Assembly (NCBI RefSeq): GCF_001750685.1 | Contig: NZ_CP017269.1 | Coordinates: 3,823,416 to 3,887,415 of the forward strand | Direction of reading: 5' to 3' | DNA length: 64,000 bases | DNA from: Geosporobacter ferrireducens | GTDB taxonomy: Bacteria > Bacillota > Clostridia > Peptostreptococcales > Thermotaleaceae | Shown here: piece by piece, positions 51,313-59,122 of the stretch | Numbering within the stretch: position 1 is the first letter of the stretch | Layout: each line of letters begins with the position of its first letter | Notes under the pieces: model-generated | What the model saw: only the letters and a program-made list of their open reading frames with translations | The model's database searches: none | Told to the model about the DNA's origin: nothing | Position numbers and translations under genes: made by a program

Positions 51313-51805
51313 AATAGTTGAGGGAAAGGCCTATGTCTTTGGCAGTAATATCGATACAGATCAGATTTATCCGGGACGGTATCTGGCATTGACCGATCCG
51401 GCGTTAGTTGCAGAGCATGTCATGGAGGGTGCTGATCCTGATTTTGTCAATAAAGTACAGCCCGGTGATATCATTGTAGCAGCGAAAAACTTCGGCTGTG
51501 GTTCCAGTAGGGAACATGCAGTCATCACCATTAAAAATGCCGGGGTAGGAGCGATTTTAGCAGAATCTTTTTCCCGGATATTCTATCGTAACGCGATTAA
51601 TTTGGGGCTGCCCGTGCTGGTAATTCCTGATATTGCTGCAAAGGTAAAATCTGGCGACCGACTTTCTGTAGATATTCAGACAGGTCTAGTACGAAACGAA
51701 ACCAGCGGTATCGAAGTCAGAGGCGAGCAAATTTCAGAGTATATGTTTCATATTCTGGAGAATGACGGTATAAAAAACCTGATCAAAAAGAAGTATGAAA
51801 AGTAA
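51305..51805 (+). CDS. Aconitase-family hydro-lyase, small subunit (LeuD/DmdB-like)
   Basis: 166 residues from ATG 51305, overlapping the large subunit by 8 bases. FGSNIDTDQIYPGRYLAL and FGCGSSREHAVI are the small-subunit (swivel domain) signatures. The YLALTD loop region, which sets substrate choice in LeuD-type subunits, does not by itself tell the substrate. It forms the heterodimeric dehydratase with the preceding protein. A hairpin lies between it and the convergent LysR gene. Confidence 0.9.
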   Translation: MNKIVEGKAYVFGSNIDTDQIYPGRYLALTDPALVAEHVMEGADPDFVNKVQPGDIIVAAKNFGCGSSREHAVITIKNAGVGAILAESFSRIFYRNAINLGLPVLVIPDIAAKVKSGDRLSVDIQTGLVRNETSGIEVRGEQISEYMFHILENDGIKNLIKKKYEK

Positions 51806-51812
51806 ATCAACC

Positions 51813-51836
51813 TCAATCCTGAGGAAATAGGATTGA
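51813..51836. terminator. Hairpin between convergent genes
   Basis: TCAATCCT (51813-51820) and AGGATTGA (51829-51836) around GAGGAAAT. It lacks a T-run, so termination is only probable. Confidence 0.4.
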
Positions 51837-51842
51837 ACAAGC

Positions 51843-52775
51843 TTATAAAGGTGTTTCTTTCAGATAGTCATTTATGATTGACTGGGTTAAATTGATAAAA
51901 GCCTCGATCAACTCCGGATGATAGGTATTTTTCCGATAGTAAATGGACAGCTGCCTATAATGATTACCATTTAGTCCATATCTCTTGACTAAATTATTAG
52001 TCCAGTAAAATCTGTTCAGGGGAGAATAAGGGAGAATCGTAAAAGCAAGACCTTCCGTTACCATACTGTAACAGGTTTCCCAGTTGCTTGTTTCAAAAAT
52101 GATTTTTGGTTGAATGTTAATGTCACTAAAAATCCTGTCAATCATCTGTCTAAGACGGTGTTTTGGCTTCAGTAAGACAAAAGAACAATCCTTTAGACAA
52201 GACAAATCGATGATCGGCAAGGTGCTGTTTTCACTTTTTTCAATCCTAGAGGGTGCGAAAGAATCAGGAGCTAGTAATATGAGCTCTTCTTTGAACAAAG
52301 GAACGTGACCAAAGGCATTGTTGTTTATAACGGCATTGGTGAAAGCCACTTCAAGGTCACCGGAGGCCAACAGTTCCTCAAGTATAGTCAGACTTTCCTC
52401 GTACAGTGTAATTTGAATGTCGGGATGTTTTCTGCGAAAGTTTGGCAGCAAAGCAGGAAATAAAAAAGAAGAAATCTGAGGACTGCACCCGATTGTGAGG
52501 CGCCCCTTCCGAAGATGCTGAATATCATCAATTTGATTCTTTAATTCACGATAGAGGCTTAATATTTGTTTGGCAGTTTCGATATAGCATTCCCCGGCAT
52601 CGGTCGGCACCAAAGGGGTGACATTTCTATCAAATAGCTTTATGCCCAGTTCTTCTTCGACATGGGATAGTAGATAGCTGAGAGATGGCTGAGAGATGAA
52701 AAGCTTTTGTGCTGCAGCAGTAATATTTCTTTCTTCTGAGATAGCTAAAATATATCTGAGTTGTCTTTCGTTCAT
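51843..52775 (-). CDS. LysR-type regulator 1
   Basis: 310 residues. N-terminal HTH: MNERQLRYILAISEERNITA followed by LFISQPSLSYLLSHVEEELG; the rest is the LysR substrate-binding domain. It is a close paralogue of the regulator at 62201-63118: both share RQLxYIL, LFISQPSLS, AGECY, QIDDI and SSFLFP segments. It diverges from the AtuA-like gene at 52985 and converges on the LeuD-like gene, so it could control either flank, most likely the divergent operon. Confidence 0.92.
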   Translation of the reverse strand: MNERQLRYILAISEERNITAAAQKLFISQPSLSYLLSHVEEELGIKLFDRNVTPLVPTDAGECYIETAKQILSLYRELKNQIDDIQHLRKGRLTIGCSPQISSFLFPALLPNFRRKHPDIQITLYEESLTILEELLASGDLEVAFTNAVINNNAFGHVPLFKEELILLAPDSFAPSRIEKSENSTLPIIDLSCLKDCSFVLLKPKHRLRQMIDRIFSDINIQPKIIFETSNWETCYSMVTEGLAFTILPYSPLNRFYWTNNLVKRYGLNGNHYRQLSIYYRKNTYHPELIEAFINLTQSIINDYLKETPL

Positions 52776-52862
52776 TGTAGGCCTCCGTTTCTATTCAATA
52801 TAGAAATTTACTTATTAAAAATATGATTTATATAATTTAATTACTATAATTTTACTAGATAG

Positions 52863-52887
52863 GTTGACAGATGTAAACAATTGTTTA
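52863..52887 (+). promoter_or_regulatory. Promoter region with palindromic operator candidate
   Basis: TTGACA at 52864-52869 is followed by the perfect 14-bp palindrome TAAACAATTGTTTA at 52874-52887, where an RNA polymerase spacer would be. The -10 box is not clear. It is a likely binding site of LysR 1. Confidence 0.5.
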
Positions 52888-52984
52888 GTAACATAATCCG
52901 ATAGAATGGATCAACAGATTAGTTCTTATTGGCTGAAACATATCTAATTATACTATTACTATAATGTTGAAAGGAGTTTAAATT

Positions 52985-54343
52985 ATGAAAAGTTGCAAAA
53001 TTCTAATGCCTATAGGAAGCTTGGGAGGTGGCATCAATCAGGAATCCTTCGATCGAGGAATGGCTTTGAAGCCGGATGTTATTGCAGTTGATGCCGGATC
53101 TACAGATTCTGGTCCTGCCTCATTAGCACTTGGGGAATGTAAGTATACAAGGGCGATGCTGGAACATGACTTAGGTATAACCGTAAGAGGCGCAATAAAG
53201 GCGGGAATTCCGTTATTAGTAGGTACCTGTGGAACCAGCGGAACAAATTCTACAGTGGATGAGTGTGCAGAAGTTGTGGAGGAGATTTTTAAGAAGGAAG
53301 GCTTTAAAGGTAAAATTGCCAAAGTTTATTCCCAACAGGATCCAGAAGTATTGAAAAAAAAGTGGGACGAGGGAAAAATCCATCCATTGGAAGGTGCACC
53401 TGAAATCACGAAAGAAGTCTTTGATGAGTGTACAAACATTGTTGCCCTGATGGGCGTAGAGCCCTTTATTGAGGCTTTAAACAACGGCGCCAACGTGGTG
53501 TTGTGCGGTCGTGCTACAGATACAGCTATTATAGCAGCGATGCCCCTTATGATGGGTTTGGATCCGGCGGCAGCTTGGCACGGAGCAAAAACCGTGGAGT
53601 GTGGCAGTCAATGTACAGATGGTGCCGGAGGAGACGGAGTCTTTTTAGAAGTGGATGAGAAGGGTTTCTATGTAACTCCGCTTCAGGAAGGTGTTCATTG
53701 TACCCCTTATACAGTTTCAGCCCACCTCCTTTATGAAAATAGTGATCCGTTTAAATTGACCGAACCTTCCGGCAGCATTCATGCGGAGGATGCGGTGTAT
53801 ACCCAGGTGGATGATTATACTGTTAGAGTAACTGGCACAAAATTTGAACATGCGAAGCAGTATACAATGAAACTGGAAGGGGCTTCCATTGCGGGTTATC
53901 AAACGATCAGTCTGGTTGGAATTGCAGACAAAAAAGTTATGGCAGATCCAGAAACTTGGATTAAGAATATCAGCAATCATGTGGCTAAATATCTTAGTAA
54001 AATGGGCATATCACCGGATGAGTATACTTTTGACTTCAAGGCGTATGGGTATAATGCAGTGGTTCCAGGTCCTGTGCCAGAGGACACACCGCCACCGAGA
54101 GAAATTGGAATGCTGTTGACTGTGACTTCGGATACCCAGGAAAAGGCGACTAAGATTGCTAAATTCTTCAACCCTTTCTTGTTACATTTTCCGGCTGATT
54201 TTAATGATCAACTGCCCAGCTTTGCGTTTCCGTTCTCACCGGTTGACATCCCAAGGGGTCGTACCTATGAATTCCGTCTGCACCATGTCGTCGATGTGGA
54301 TGATCCTCTTGAGCTTGTTCAATTCGAATATGTAGATATGTAA
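52985..54343 (+). CDS. AtuA-like protein (DUF1446, acyclic terpene utilisation family)
   Basis: 452 residues. ILMPIGSLGGGINQESFDRG, VIAVDAGSTDSGPASLALG and LVGTCGTSGTNSTVDEC are family motifs; NGANVVLCGRATDTAIIAA and LHHVVDVDDPLELVQFEYVDM lie further on. Members occur with hydroxy-acid and terpene catabolic genes. The reaction is not established. DUF1446 and DUF4387 proteins often occur together, as here (28 bases apart). RBS AAAGGAG before ATG 52985. Confidence 0.85.
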   Translation: MKSCKILMPIGSLGGGINQESFDRGMALKPDVIAVDAGSTDSGPASLALGECKYTRAMLEHDLGITVRGAIKAGIPLLVGTCGTSGTNSTVDECAEVVEEIFKKEGFKGKIAKVYSQQDPEVLKKKWDEGKIHPLEGAPEITKEVFDECTNIVALMGVEPFIEALNNGANVVLCGRATDTAIIAAMPLMMGLDPAAAWHGAKTVECGSQCTDGAGGDGVFLEVDEKGFYVTPLQEGVHCTPYTVSAHLLYENSDPFKLTEPSGSIHAEDAVYTQVDDYTVRVTGTKFEHAKQYTMKLEGASIAGYQTISLVGIADKKVMADPETWIKNISNHVAKYLSKMGISPDEYTFDFKAYGYNAVVPGPVPEDTPPPREIGMLLTVTSDTQEKATKIAKFFNPFLLHFPADFNDQLPSFAFPFSPVDIPRGRTYEFRLHHVVDVDDPLELVQFEYVDM

Positions 54344-54371
54344 AATGGATAAAAGAATGGAGAGATAAACA

Positions 54372-54674
54372 ATGACAAAAGTAAGAGATGTGGCGCGTTA
54401 TGTTCGCTCAAAAAATGCCGGCCCATTTTGGGCCACCCTGGAAATCTTTTGTGATACAAAAGAAGACTATGAAAAAATAAAAAATTCAAAAGTTACAGCA
54501 AGAAAGATCGCGGAATTGTACAATGTCGATGAGAGCAAAGTAAAAGTCTTTTATGTGGACAATATTAATGTAATAAAATTCTCTTTCCCCCGCAGCATAC
54601 CACAAGGCCATAAATATGAAAATGACATGCATTTCGGACAGCAATATATCCTATTAGCAGAGACAGCGCTATAG
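54372..54674 (+). CDS. DUF4387 family protein
   Basis: 100 residues. DVARYVRSKNAGPFWATLEIF and SFPRSIPQGHKYENDMHFGQQ are characteristic of DUF4387, a companion of DUF1446/AtuA. In other bacteria the two may be separate or fused, which points to a two-subunit enzyme of unknown reaction. RBS GGAGAG before ATG 54372. A strong hairpin follows. Confidence 0.85.
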   Translation: MTKVRDVARYVRSKNAGPFWATLEIFCDTKEDYEKIKNSKVTARKIAELYNVDESKVKVFYVDNINVIKFSFPRSIPQGHKYENDMHFGQQYILLAETAL

Positions 54675-54698
54675 AACAGATTTAGTAATATTATTTAT

Positions 54699-54744
54699 GC
54701 CCGGAGACCACTGTTTCCTTTCAAGAAACGGTGGTATCACGGGC
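54699..54744 (+). other. Composite hairpin after the DUF4387 gene
   Basis: GCCCG (54699-54703) pairs with CGGGC (54740-54744), and inside it CCACTGTTTC pairs with GAAACGGTGG (one wobble). There is no T-run; it may be a weak terminator or a processing site. Confidence 0.5.
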
Positions 54745-54883
54745 AAATATCATAATTGTAGATAAGATAACTATCGAAGGGTTGATCACTATTCGATGAA
54801 GAGTGGATCGATGATTATAAATAATTCAAACAAAGATGATTATTAAAAGGTAATTTGTAGGAATCTGAAAGGAGGAATTTTTT

Positions 54884-55729
54884 GTGCAGGCAGAAGTTGT
54901 ATTAACGCCGACAGAATCAAAAAAGCTTATTGCAAAGGCAGTATTTAACATGCCGGAGGTACAGGAGGCTCTGAAAAACGGCATAGTGGCGATACATCCG
55001 AGCAGTTCTACAGTTTTTCTTTATCAAGAGATTATGGGCAATATGCCACAGGGCTTGTGGGTATGCGGTGTGATCGGTGAAAAAGGGCTTTGCGGCTCCA
55101 ATGAGGCGGTAGAGATGATCAAATCACGTGGACCGGGAGCCCACAATCCTCTTGAAGTATCCAAAGAGACATGGTTTTTTAAAAAAGGGATTCTTCAGGA
55201 ATCGACGGCATTAGGAGAAATCTTGGAACAAATGACCGAAAGGGATGTTTATATCAAGGGATCGAATGCATTGGATTCCCATGGTAATGTGGGAGTTCTT
55301 TTCGCAAATCCTGCAGGCGGCGGAGGCACCATTGGAAAAGTTATGGTGGCTAAGCGTACAAAAAATTTTCATGTGATACTGCCCATCGGTATGGAAAAAC
55401 TTATACCTGTAACCATTGAAAAAGCCAGTCATGCGGCTGGATTCAAAAAAGTTGGAAGTGCAATGGGCATCCCTAGCGGACTAATTCCGGTTTCAGGGAA
55501 AAAGATTGATGAAATCGATGCACTGTTTCGATTGTTCGGCGTCGAGGCCACCCCGATTGCAGCAGGAGGACTGAGTGGGGCCGAAGGGTCTGTCGTTATT
55601 GCTTTTGAAGGGAGTGATGAACAAGTGAAAAATGCTTTTGAAATGCTTAAAAGCACTAAAGGCGCTCAGCTCCCTGCATTAAATCTTCCGGAAAGTCCAG
55701 ATGCTTATTACTCCACCCTTTCGATATGA
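54884..55729 (+). CDS. Uncharacterised conserved protein, 281 residues
   Basis: I do not recognise a family. Start GTG 54884 has AAGGAGG at 54870-54876. The protein is soluble, with Gly-rich stretches: VCGVIGEKGLCGSNEAVE (residues 62-79), NPAGGGGTIGKVMVAK (residues about 143-158) and FGVEATPIAAGGLSGAEGS (about 225-243). IKGSNALDSHGNVGVLFANP is another landmark. The loops suggest nucleotide or CoA binding, but that is a guess. It lies between the DUF1446/DUF4387 pair and a carboxylate transporter, and probably belongs to the same pathway. Confidence 0.6.
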   Translation: MQAEVVLTPTESKKLIAKAVFNMPEVQEALKNGIVAIHPSSSTVFLYQEIMGNMPQGLWVCGVIGEKGLCGSNEAVEMIKSRGPGAHNPLEVSKETWFFKKGILQESTALGEILEQMTERDVYIKGSNALDSHGNVGVLFANPAGGGGTIGKVMVAKRTKNFHVILPIGMEKLIPVTIEKASHAAGFKKVGSAMGIPSGLIPVSGKKIDEIDALFRLFGVEATPIAAGGLSGAEGSVVIAFEGSDEQVKNAFEMLKSTKGAQLPALNLPESPDAYYSTLSI

Positions 55730-55832
55730 AAGACGAAACTGTTAATTATGTTCTAAATGAAAACAGAAGATTGACGGAGTTATTGAAAAAAATAAACCAT
55801 ACTTTAAAGTTAATTAATGGGGGGGAATTATA

Positions 55833-57122
55833 ATGTTAGTTTTTGGAGGACTTCTTATTATTTGTATTATGATGGTGTTAATTTTGAAAAGCCAGTTTAT
55901 GCCCGGAAATGTTTTGGCAATGGTCCCACTTGTCATTGCGCTGGCAATCGGAACTGGTTTTACCGATACGATGACTTTTATCCACAAAGGTATCAGTAAT
56001 GTTCTGGTCATAGCTGCCCTGTTTATTCTTGCCACCCTTTATTTTGGGACGATGTCAGACGCTGGATTGTTTGATCCGATTATTAATGCGCTGACAAAAA
56101 GAATCGGGAAAACGGTTTTTAGCGTGGTTGCAACTACAGGTTTGATTGCTATGGTATCACATTTGGACGGGCAGGGTATTACGACTCTTTTGATTACTGT
56201 ACCACCTATGCTCCTTATTTTTGATAAAATGAAAATCCGTCGCACTCTTCTGGCATTGGTTTTTTCTACTGTTACCGCTGTAATGAACATGATTCCATGG
56301 GGAGGTCCTACTGCTCGTGCAGCCGCTGTTTTGGGCACGGATGTTATGATGTTATACAGACAGTTGCTTCCTATCCAGATTCTTGGATTGGTTTTGAGTT
56401 TTGTAATTCTGTACTTCGCTTCAAAAGCAGAGGAAAAGCGTGGTGAGTTTGTCCACGGCGCTGACATTCAAACATGTGAAAGCGAGATAAGTATATGTGA
56501 AGAAGAATTGTCGTTAAAACGGCCTAAGCTTTTATGGGCAAATGCAGCAATTACTGTGATCGTACTGGTAGCACTTTTTATGGGCGTTCCATCCTATATT
56601 ACATTTTTGATCGGCTGTGCTGTTATACTGCCCTTGAATTACAGAACGCTTAAAGAGCAAAACGCACGAGTGAAAGCACATGCAGGCCATATATTAATCT
56701 CAGTTTATACAATTATTGGTGCGGGCGCCCTGTTAGGAATCATGGGCGGTCTTGGAATGTTTGAAGCATTAGCGGAGGCTTTTGTAGGGATTATTCCGGA
56801 ATCATTGAGCAGTGTTATGCATATTATTATCGGTCTTATTATCACTCCGCTTGGATATCTTCTAAATGCTGATGCCATCATGTATGGTATCATGCCGGTA
56901 ATTATCAATGTTGGCGCCCAATACGGTGTGGAGAGTGCCACTGTCGCTGCCATGTTTATTGTTGGCCATTGCATTGCTGTACCTTTATGCCTGACCACTC
57001 CGCAAGTATATCTTGGCTTAGGGCTTATGGGGCTTGATTACAGGGAAGCATTTAAGGCAAATTTCAAGTGGTCCATTCTTTTAGGTACTGCTTTGGTTTT
57101 GGCGACGCTATTTATTGTTTAG
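55833..57122 (+). CDS. CitMHS-type carboxylate transporter
   Basis: 429 residues with about 12 membrane helices. GTGFTDTMTFIHKGISNVLVI and MVSHLDGQGITTLLITVPPML, MIPWGGPTARAAAVLG and GHCIAVPLCLTTPQVYLGLGL are landmarks of the citrate-Mg2+:H+ (CitM/CitH) family. Such proteins take up metal complexes of citrate or related di/tricarboxylates. RBS-like GGGGGG precedes ATG 55833. Confidence 0.85.
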   Translation: MLVFGGLLIICIMMVLILKSQFMPGNVLAMVPLVIALAIGTGFTDTMTFIHKGISNVLVIAALFILATLYFGTMSDAGLFDPIINALTKRIGKTVFSVVATTGLIAMVSHLDGQGITTLLITVPPMLLIFDKMKIRRTLLALVFSTVTAVMNMIPWGGPTARAAAVLGTDVMMLYRQLLPIQILGLVLSFVILYFASKAEEKRGEFVHGADIQTCESEISICEEELSLKRPKLLWANAAITVIVLVALFMGVPSYITFLIGCAVILPLNYRTLKEQNARVKAHAGHILISVYTIIGAGALLGIMGGLGMFEALAEAFVGIIPESLSSVMHIIIGLIITPLGYLLNADAIMYGIMPVIINVGAQYGVESATVAAMFIVGHCIAVPLCLTTPQVYLGLGLMGLDYREAFKANFKWSILLGTALVLATLFIV

Positions 57123-57277
57123 ATTGCCTCAGTAAAATAGAACTGAACTGTATGTTTCATGAAATCGTTTACCTTTAAATTGATAAATAGTTAAGGCTTC
57201 GATCTCATCTATTTATCAATTTATAAAATAATACCAGAAGAATGGTCTGGTGAGGGAAGAATCGGAAGTTTTGCATA

Positions 57278-57326
57278 CAAAAGAGCTCAACAATCAGGAT
57301 AAAAGCTGATACTGAGCTCTTTTTAT
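57278..57326 (+). terminator. Terminator of the CitMHS transporter operon
   Basis: AAAAGAGCTCA and TGAGCTCTTTTT arms, with an inner ATCAG/CTGAT stem. Confidence 0.85.
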
Positions 57327-57341
57327 CTTTATGCATTCACT

Positions 57342-57381
57342 TTTCTACTTCAAAAATTCTTGATTATTTTTGAAGTAGAAA
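57342..57381. other. 16-bp perfect stem-loop
   Basis: TTTCTACTTCAAAAAT (57342-57357) and ATTTTTGAAGTAGAAA (57366-57381) with an 8-base loop. It lies after a terminator and has no T-run outside the stem; role unknown. Confidence 0.55.
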
Positions 57382-57472
57382 TCGCGGTAATGAAGAAGTC
57401 GCAGTTGTGGATGATTTGACTGGTATATTAGGCCTACTTCAGAGAGAAAAAAGTGAAATATTCAAGAGTTTT

Positions 57473-57500
57473 TTGCTAGCAATAGAATTTAACATATAAT
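57473..57500 (+). promoter_or_regulatory. Putative sigma-A promoter of the 2HCT transporter gene
   Basis: TTGCTA, 16-base spacer, TATAAT; leader of about 105 bases containing an imperfect palindrome (57549-57592). Confidence 0.55.
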
Positions 57501-57548
57501 TAATATAATGTTATTGGTATTTTACTATATATAATGATCCCGATATAC

Positions 57549-57592
57549 TTTACTTGTACAAAATATACTTCATTTGAAGCATTTTGTATAAA
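57549..57592. promoter_or_regulatory. Imperfect palindrome in the 2HCT leader
   Basis: CTTGTACAAAATATACTTCA and TGAAGCATTTTGTATAAAG are largely complementary around position 57571. It lies downstream of the promoter, where a repressor or an RNA hairpin could act. Confidence 0.5.
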
Positions 57593-57614
57593 GCGTTAAT
57601 TAGGGGGTAGAATT

Positions 57615-58988
57615 ATGGTACAAGCAGCAGGAGGGAAAGTAGCTGCACAGCTGCAGGCACGGACAAAATGGTATGCTTTTGGTAAAGTTGACAAGGTATT
57701 TGGTATTCACATCAAGTATTTTTTTCCCATGGCAATTCTTGTTGGCATAGCAACGAAATTTGGGTTGTTGCCGGAGGGGTTAGTTGGAACTTTTGCCTTT
57801 CTGATGGCTATTGGGGGAGTATTTTCATGGATCGGTGCGGTTACGCCACTCCTTCGTGAAATCGGTGGATTTTTGATTATGCCACTGATTGGTGCAATTT
57901 TACTTAACAAAATTGGCTTCATTCCAGAAACTTACATTGTAAATACACAGACTCTAATGGGTAGCGGCTTTCAGATGTTTTTTGTTACAGGGATTATAGT
58001 GGGTTCAATTCTGGCAATGGACCGCAGACTTATGCTTGCCAGCGTTGCGCGCTATATACCCGTACTTATTCTTTCTCAGCTTTTCGCACTCGGCGCTGCC
58101 TTTCTTGCTGCAAAGCTCACGGGAACTAGCATTTATGACGCGGTGTTCTTAATTGCTGCCCCCTGTATGACTGGCGGAACTGGTGGTGCTATTGCTACAT
58201 TGCCAGCTCTTTACTCGTCTATTTTAGGTACAAATGCCAGTGCGCTAGGTGGTCAAATGCTGGCTGTCGCTGTATTGGGTGAAAATATATCCTTGCTTTT
58301 TGTAGTAATAATGAAAGTTTTGGCGATTAAATTTCCTAAGTTTATGGGCAATGGACAGGGAGAGCTTTTGTCAAAGGAAAGTGAGGCCCTTAAGGAGGCA
58401 CGCAGAACCTGGCAGCCCTACGAAGAGTCCTCTCTTGACTATGCCCAGCTGGGAGCCGGATTGTTTACCGGTGCAGTGATTATGACATTAGGTGTGATTG
58501 TCTCTAGGTTTATACCGGTAATCGTATACGTAGGATGGGCGGTTATTCTCTGTATCATCCTAAAAGTGCTTAATGTAATTCCCGATACGATTTGCCGTGC
58601 GGCGAATTACTGGGGCCAGTTTGCTATCAAAAATTTGGTTATAATTGTTGTGTCAGCTCTTGGCTTAAGTTCTATGGGTGGTGTTTCCATGGGATCTGTA
58701 CTGAATACTGCTACTGTGGCTATCATAGTTATAACCTTTATTGGTGCTATTCTTGGGGCAATGCTTGCTAGCAAGATTTTCGGTCTCTATCGATATGAAG
58801 GCGCACTAACAGCTGCAAGCTGCTCATGTAACATAGGTCTCTCCGGAGATTTACAAATGCTAATTATATCTGACCGCCTTAACCTCTTTTCCTTTGCAAC
58901 TATATCTACCCGAATTGGAGGGGCAATGATGCTTCTTTATTTGAGTATCATTTTCCCAATCGTGGCAAGGGCCTTAGGGAAGGTATGA
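57615..58988 (+). CDS. 2-hydroxycarboxylate transporter (2HCT family, CitS/CimH/MaeN type)
   Basis: 457 residues, about 11-12 helices. The two GGxG re-entrant loops of the family are seen: PCMTGGTGGAIATLPALYSS (residues about 187-206) and SCSCNIGLSGDLQMLI (about 400-415, diverged from GGxG). The family exchanges or imports malate, citrate, lactate and other 2-hydroxycarboxylates with Na+ or H+. RBS AGGGGG precedes ATG 57615. The presence of this and the CitMHS transporter in the same cluster suggests the pathway handles a hydroxy di- or tricarboxylate. Confidence 0.9.
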   Translation: MVQAAGGKVAAQLQARTKWYAFGKVDKVFGIHIKYFFPMAILVGIATKFGLLPEGLVGTFAFLMAIGGVFSWIGAVTPLLREIGGFLIMPLIGAILLNKIGFIPETYIVNTQTLMGSGFQMFFVTGIIVGSILAMDRRLMLASVARYIPVLILSQLFALGAAFLAAKLTGTSIYDAVFLIAAPCMTGGTGGAIATLPALYSSILGTNASALGGQMLAVAVLGENISLLFVVIMKVLAIKFPKFMGNGQGELLSKESEALKEARRTWQPYEESSLDYAQLGAGLFTGAVIMTLGVIVSRFIPVIVYVGWAVILCIILKVLNVIPDTICRAANYWGQFAIKNLVIIVVSALGLSSMGGVSMGSVLNTATVAIIVITFIGAILGAMLASKIFGLYRYEGALTAASCSCNIGLSGDLQMLIISDRLNLFSFATISTRIGGAMMLLYLSIIFPIVARALGKV

Positions 58989-59122
58989 TATACAAAGTGA
59001 TGTTGAATTAGTATGATTGCAGCATGTCCTCAAAGTTAGCAAAATAATTCTAGTGCAACAGAAAGTATGGAATATATATTTCCAAGCTAGCACCAAAAGT
59101 AGAACTGAAAGGAGAATTTATA

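Larger units (their letters stand above)
57123..57614. other. Long intergenic region with several hairpins before the 2HCT gene
   Basis: 490 bases, no gene seen. In order: an inverted repeat TAAATTGATAAATAG (57176-57190) with CTATTTATCAATTTA (57209-57223); a terminator (57278-57326); a 16-bp stem (57342-57357 with 57366-57381); a sigma-A promoter (57473-57500); and an imperfect palindrome centred near 57571. Confidence 0.6.

Noticed and set aside
50041..51805. Leucine biosynthesis leuCD
   Set aside because: No leuA or leuB nearby; neighbours are catabolic and a transporter. A LeuCD-like hydro-lyase of another pathway fits better.
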